From: Phycisphaeraceae bacterium
GTDB taxonomy: Bacteria; Planctomycetota; Phycisphaerae; Phycisphaerales; UBA1924
NCBI GenBank assembly: GCA_009827205.1
Contig: WUAK01000101.1
Span: 1-9,055, forward strand
Direction of reading: 5' to 3'
Length of the DNA stretch: 9,055 nucleotides
A program made the position numbers and the translations under genes. Shown in pieces: positions 6,197 through 9,055 of this stretch. Every line of letters begins with the position of its first letter. Position 1 is the stretch's first letter. The notes beneath the pieces were generated by a model. That model did not search any database. It worked only from the letters and a program-made list of their open reading frames with translations, and had not been told where the DNA came from.

Positions 6197-7600
6197 ATGA
6201 TGCAGACCATGCAACGCGGTTTATGTACCATCGCATTTGGATTGAGTCTTTCTCTTTGTGTCCATGCACAACCCGGTGCAGAGATCGGCCCGCTCACCCC
6301 GAATGACCCGACAGAGGGGCAACAGTTCGGCGATGATGTCGACATTCACAACGGGATCGCGATCGTCGGCGCTTTCGGCCTGTGGACGGTTCCCGTCCCT
6401 GGCGCCGCGTACCTCTTTGATGTGAGCACCGGGAATCAGCTCGCCAAGCTCAGCCTGCCGCCCGTCTTTGGCAATGATCAACTCGTGCTTGGTGTGGGGA
6501 TCGGCCCAGGCCGCGCAATGGTCGGTACACGCAACTGGGCCTCGGGCAACGACTACACGCCGCGCGTCTGGATGTTCGACACGACCGACCCCGCGAACCC
6601 GGTCTTCCTCCAGCACCTCGTCCCGGGCGACGCGGCCTTTGTGGATGACTTCGGGCACGCCATTGACATCGAGGGCAGCCTCGCGGCGATCGCGGCTCCC
6701 GCCAACAACGCGATGGGAGCGCTGTCTGGCGCGGTGTACCTCTTTGACACCGCGACCGGTACCGAGCTCTCAAAGTTCTTTCCCGCTGATGGTGAGGCTG
6801 TGGATCAGTTTGGATTTTCATTAGACATCGACGGTGATCTCGCACTCGTGGGCGCGCGCTGGGATGATGACAGCGCACCAAACGGTGGGGCCGCCTATCT
6901 CTTTGATATCTCCGATCCTGCCAATCCAGTCGAGCTCTCGAAGGTCAGCGCGGCTATGGGTGATGAGAACGACTATTTCGGATACGAGGTCGCGCTCTCT
7001 GGGAATGTCGCCGCGGTCGGCGCGATATTCGATGACGATCTTGGGCTCGACGCGGGAGCCGTGTACATCTACGACGTCACCGACCCGTCAAACCCGGTCA
7101 TGGTGAAGAAGCTGCTCGCGAGTGATGGCGATCCGACCGATGATTTCGGATGGTCCGTTGCCATGCAGGGCGACACGCTTGTCGTTGGCTCGCGCACCGA
7201 CGATGACATCCACCCCGGCGCAGGTTCTGCGTACCTCTTTGATATCTCCAGCCCCGCGAACCCCCTCGAGGTCGCCAAGATGGTTCCCGCTGACACAAGC
7301 CCGAACGCTACTTTCGGGTGGTCGCTTGAGATAGAGGACGGCATTGGTATTGTCGGCGCATCCCAAAAAGACACCCCAATCCCCAACGCCGGCGCCGCGT
7401 ATGTATTTGACGTTTCGCTTCCAGGGCCTGATTGTCTCGCCGACGTCAACGGTGACGGCACGGTCACGCCCACCGACTTCTCGGCCTGGATTAATGCGTT
7501 CAACAACAACCTGCCTACATGCGATCAGAACGGCGACAACGCGTGCACGCCCGCCGATTTCACCGCGTGGATTGCGAATTTCAACGCGGGGTGCCCGTAA
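6197..7600 (+). CDS. FG-GAP-like seven-blade beta-propeller protein with GC-type dockerin tail
   Basis: The protein has 467 residues from the ATG at 6197; GGAGG at 6185-6189 is seven bases upstream. An immediate second ATG (6200) could also serve. The signal peptide is MMQTMQRGLCTIAFGLSLSL, ending near VHAQ. Residues 44 to ~405 contain seven units, six with an F-G motif and internal self-similarity: FGDDVDIH, a divergent unit around NDQLVLGVGIG, FGHAIDIE, FGFSLDID, FGYEVALS, FGWSVAMQ and FGWSLEIE. Each is followed by a strand like ALVGARWDDD and by AYLFDISDPANPVELSK. This fits the FG-GAP repeat family of integrin-alpha-like propellers, with acidic D-D-D loops that may bind calcium. Seven units make a closed propeller plausible. 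There is no enzyme motif; protein or glycan binding is likely. The tail (413-466) is followed by one Pro before the TAA stop. Confidence 0.88.
   Translation: MMQTMQRGLCTIAFGLSLSLCVHAQPGAEIGPLTPNDPTEGQQFGDDVDIHNGIAIVGAFGLWTVPVPGAAYLFDVSTGNQLAKLSLPPVFGNDQLVLGVGIGPGRAMVGTRNWASGNDYTPRVWMFDTTDPANPVFLQHLVPGDAAFVDDFGHAIDIEGSLAAIAAPANNAMGALSGAVYLFDTATGTELSKFFPADGEAVDQFGFSLDIDGDLALVGARWDDDSAPNGGAAYLFDISDPANPVELSKVSAAMGDENDYFGYEVALSGNVAAVGAIFDDDLGLDAGAVYIYDVTDPSNPVMVKKLLASDGDPTDDFGWSVAMQGDTLVVGSRTDDDIHPGAGSAYLFDISSPANPLEVAKMVPADTSPNATFGWSLEIEDGIGIVGASQKDTPIPNAGAAYVFDVSLPGPDCLADVNGDGTVTPTDFSAWINAFNNNLPTCDQNGDNACTPADFTAWIANFNAGCP
7433..7594 (+). repeat. GC-type dockerin cassette 7
   Basis: Loop 1 is DVNGDGTVTPTD followed by FSAWI, the only copy with Ser in place of Thr there. 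Loop 2 is DQNGDNACTPAD, sharing Asn-Ala with cassette 1. The linker ends LPTC. A Pro codon (7595-7597) follows the terminal Cys, as in cassette 2. Confidence 0.85.
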
Positions 7601-7633
7601 TAGCTCCCATTTGTTCCCCATAAAGACCGATGT

Positions 7634-7690
7634 GCAGCCAGTTCGCGGCTCACGTATTGCGGGGGAGGTGCTCTTCGTGCAAACTGGTGC
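7634..7690 (+). promoter_or_regulatory. Bulged inverted repeat in the leader of the 7721 gene
   Basis: GCA (7634-7636) and CCAGTT (7638-7643), separated by one bulged G, can pair with AACTGGTGC (7682-7690) for nine base pairs. Within the 38-base loop CACG (7651-7654) can pair with CGTG (7676-7679). The loop contains the purine-rich GGGGGAGG at 7661-7668. GC-rich leaders often give such stems by chance, so this is a weak candidate. Confidence 0.25.
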
Positions 7691-7724
7691 GTGGAACAGG
7701 CCTTGTGTAGGGGGAAAGCAATGA
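7677..7724 (+). CDS. Possible 15-codon leader ORF overlapping the start of the beta-propeller gene
   Basis: A GTG at 7677 opens a 15-codon frame (MQTGAWNRPCVGGKQ if initiated with Met) whose TGA at 7722-7724 overlaps the ATG at 7721 as ATGA. GGGGGAGG (7661-7668) lies eight bases upstream, an ideal ribosome binding spacing and stronger than the site of the main gene. The arrangement suggests translational coupling or a leader peptide. The ORF is short, starts with GTG, and I recognise nothing in the peptide, so it may be fortuitous. Confidence 0.3.
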   Translation: MQTGAWNRPCVGGKQ

Positions 7725-9055
7725 AAGCTCAGCTCACCGCGGTAGCGATCGTATGTCTCAGCGGAGCCGCGGTCGGCCTCGCGTCATCACTCCCTGCGAG
7801 GCCCTCGCTCGCGCCCGCCGTGATCCCGGATGAGTTCCCGGTCGACCAGTTTGTCAACTTCGAAACACCTCACGTCCACCCGATCGACATGACACCCGAC
7901 GGCACGACGCTTCTTGCCGTCAACACCGCCGACAACAGGCTCGAGATTTACTCGCTCGCATCGGGGATGCCCGTTTCTGTGGGCTCGATCCCGGTCGGGT
8001 TAGACCCTGTCGCGGTGCGCGCGCGCTCGAACACAGAAGCGTGGGTTGTCAACCACATCTCCGACTCGGTGAGCGTCATTGATCTGACAACAATGAACGT
8101 CGTGCGAACGATCCAGACACTCGATGAGCCAGCCGATGTCGCGTTCGCCGGCAATGACATGAATGCGTTCGTCACGTGCTCACAGGCGAACACCGTTCAG
8201 GTTTTTGATTCCTCGACCGGTGCGCACATCAGCGATCTCGACATATTCGCCGAGGATCCGCGTGAGCTTGCGGTGAGCCCGGACGGCTCGACCGTGTACG
8301 CCGCGGTGTTCGAATCGGGCAACGACTCGACCATACTTGGTGGTGGTCTCGCGGTCGCGCAGACGCTCGCGTTCCCGCCGAACGTCGTCAGCGATCCGGC
8401 GGGGCCCTACGGCGGGGTGAACCCGCCGCCCAACGACGGCGGATCGTTCTCGCCCACGCTCAACGGCGCAAACCCGAACGCCCCACGCGTGGGACTCATC
8501 GTGAAGAAGGATGCGAACGGCGCCTGGCGTGACGACAACGGCGTCGACTGGACAGACTTTGTCTCCGGCGCCCAGGCCAACCTGTCTGGACGAGTCGTCG
8601 GGTGGGACCTCGCTGACCACGACGTCGCGATCATCGATGCAAACTCGCTGGGCGTGACCTACCAAACCGGCCTCATGAACGCGTGTATGGCGCTCGGCGT
8701 CAACCCTGCTACGGGTGAGATCACCGTAGTCGGGACCGACGGCACGAATGAGATCCGATTCGAGCCCAACGTCAACGGCAGATTCGTCCACGTGCTCGGC
8801 GCGACCTTCGACACGGTTTCATCGCCCACAATCACCGATCTCAACCAGCACCTGACATACATCCCGGGCCCGACGATCACACCCATCGCTCAGAACGAGC
8901 GGGACAAATCGCTCGGCGATCCACGGGCGATCGTCTGGAACCAGGCGGGCACCAAGGGCTATGTCGCCGGCATGGGCTCGACCAACGTCATCGTTGTCGA
9001 TCAGAGCCCCGCGCGTGCGGGGTTGAGCGACACTATCGACGTTGGGCAGGGTCCG
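7721..9055 (+). CDS. YVTN-type beta-propeller protein, N-terminal part
   Basis: The frame is open from the ATG at 7721 to the window end (445 codons), so the C-terminus is missing. AGGGGG (7709-7714) lies six bases upstream. Residues 1-28 form a signal peptide (MKAQLTAVAIVCLSGAAVGL). Residues ~48-200 hold repeats of ~40 residues typical of YVTN/cytochrome-d1-like propellers: IDMTPDGTTLLAVNTADNRL, then AWVVNHISDSVSVIDL, AFVTCSQANTVQVFD and LAVSPDGSTVYAAVFESGN. A long insert follows (~205-400), including GVNPPPNDGG, RVGLIVKKDANGAWRDDNG and HDVAIIDANSLGV. Propeller strands resume with AIVWNQAGTKGYVAGMGSTN and VIVVD. In planctomycetes such proteins can be long and may carry a C-terminal cytochrome or dockerin domain; neither can be seen here. 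No heme-binding C-x-x-C-H is present in the visible part. Its neighbours suggest a secreted protein. Confidence 0.8.
   Translation, partial: MKAQLTAVAIVCLSGAAVGLASSLPARPSLAPAVIPDEFPVDQFVNFETPHVHPIDMTPDGTTLLAVNTADNRLEIYSLASGMPVSVGSIPVGLDPVAVRARSNTEAWVVNHISDSVSVIDLTTMNVVRTIQTLDEPADVAFAGNDMNAFVTCSQANTVQVFDSSTGAHISDLDIFAEDPRELAVSPDGSTVYAAVFESGNDSTILGGGLAVAQTLAFPPNVVSDPAGPYGGVNPPPNDGGSFSPTLNGANPNAPRVGLIVKKDANGAWRDDNGVDWTDFVSGAQANLSGRVVGWDLADHDVAIIDANSLGVTYQTGLMNACMALGVNPATGEITVVGTDGTNEIRFEPNVNGRFVHVLGATFDTVSSPTITDLNQHLTYIPGPTITPIAQNERDKSLGDPRAIVWNQAGTKGYVAGMGSTNVIVVDQSPARAGLSDTIDVGQGP

Noticed and set aside
335..7594. Interpretation as a classical clostridial cellulosome
   Set aside because: The calcium loops resemble type I dockerins, but the F-T-A-W-I helix start, the four-cysteine pattern and the terminal Gly-Cys differ, the bodies are mostly not cellulases, and no scaffoldin or cohesin is present.
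8180..8791. Minus-strand open frame of 203 codons within the beta-propeller gene
   Set aside because: It is explained by codon bias of the plus-strand gene, and the product is a charged low-complexity sequence with no family features.

Overview
The window reads as a piece of a planctomycete chromosome, most likely class Phycisphaerae. The main clue is one C-terminal module of 54 residues that closes seven consecutive proteins. It holds two dockerin/EF-hand-like calcium loops (D-x-N-x-D-x-x-x-x-x-x-D followed by F-[TS]-A-W-I) and four cysteines, and ends in Gly-Cys or Gly-Cys-Pro at the stop codon. This matches what is annotated as the 'GC-type dockerin' module of planctomycetes (recalled family knowledge, not searched here). 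Base composition is moderately GC-rich, Shine-Dalgarno sequences are clear, and all genes are on the plus strand.

Layout: (1) 2-499, the C-terminal end of a glycoside hydrolase family 13 enzyme; (2) 519-1568, a secreted two-module beta-rich protein; (3) 1654-2769, a right-handed parallel beta-helix protein with Pmp-like repeats; (4) 2879-3697, a Spondin_N protein; (5) 3782-4657, an unrecognised secreted beta-rich protein; (6) 4849-6111, a solenoid with a ladder of S-G-G repeats; (7) 6197-7600, an FG-GAP-like seven-blade propeller; (8) 7721 to the window end, the N-terminal part of a YVTN-type beta-propeller protein whose C-terminus is outside the window. Proteins 1-7 have unrelated bodies but the same tail. 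Proteins 2-8 start with Sec-type signal peptides, and the start of protein 1 is not in the window. No cohesin, sortase or other obvious anchoring partner is visible.

Interpretation: this is a tandem set of exported proteins probably directed to one extracellular or cell-surface site by a common tail (inference). The tail DNA of genes 2 and 3 is 97% identical although their bodies are unrelated, which points to cassette duplication or gene conversion. Several leaders (genes 5, 6, 7 and 8) carry inverted repeats around or next to the ribosome binding site, and gene 8 may be preceded by a 15-codon leader ORF overlapping its start as ATGA. There are no RNA genes, insertion sequences or CRISPR arrays, and no gap longer than 300 bases.
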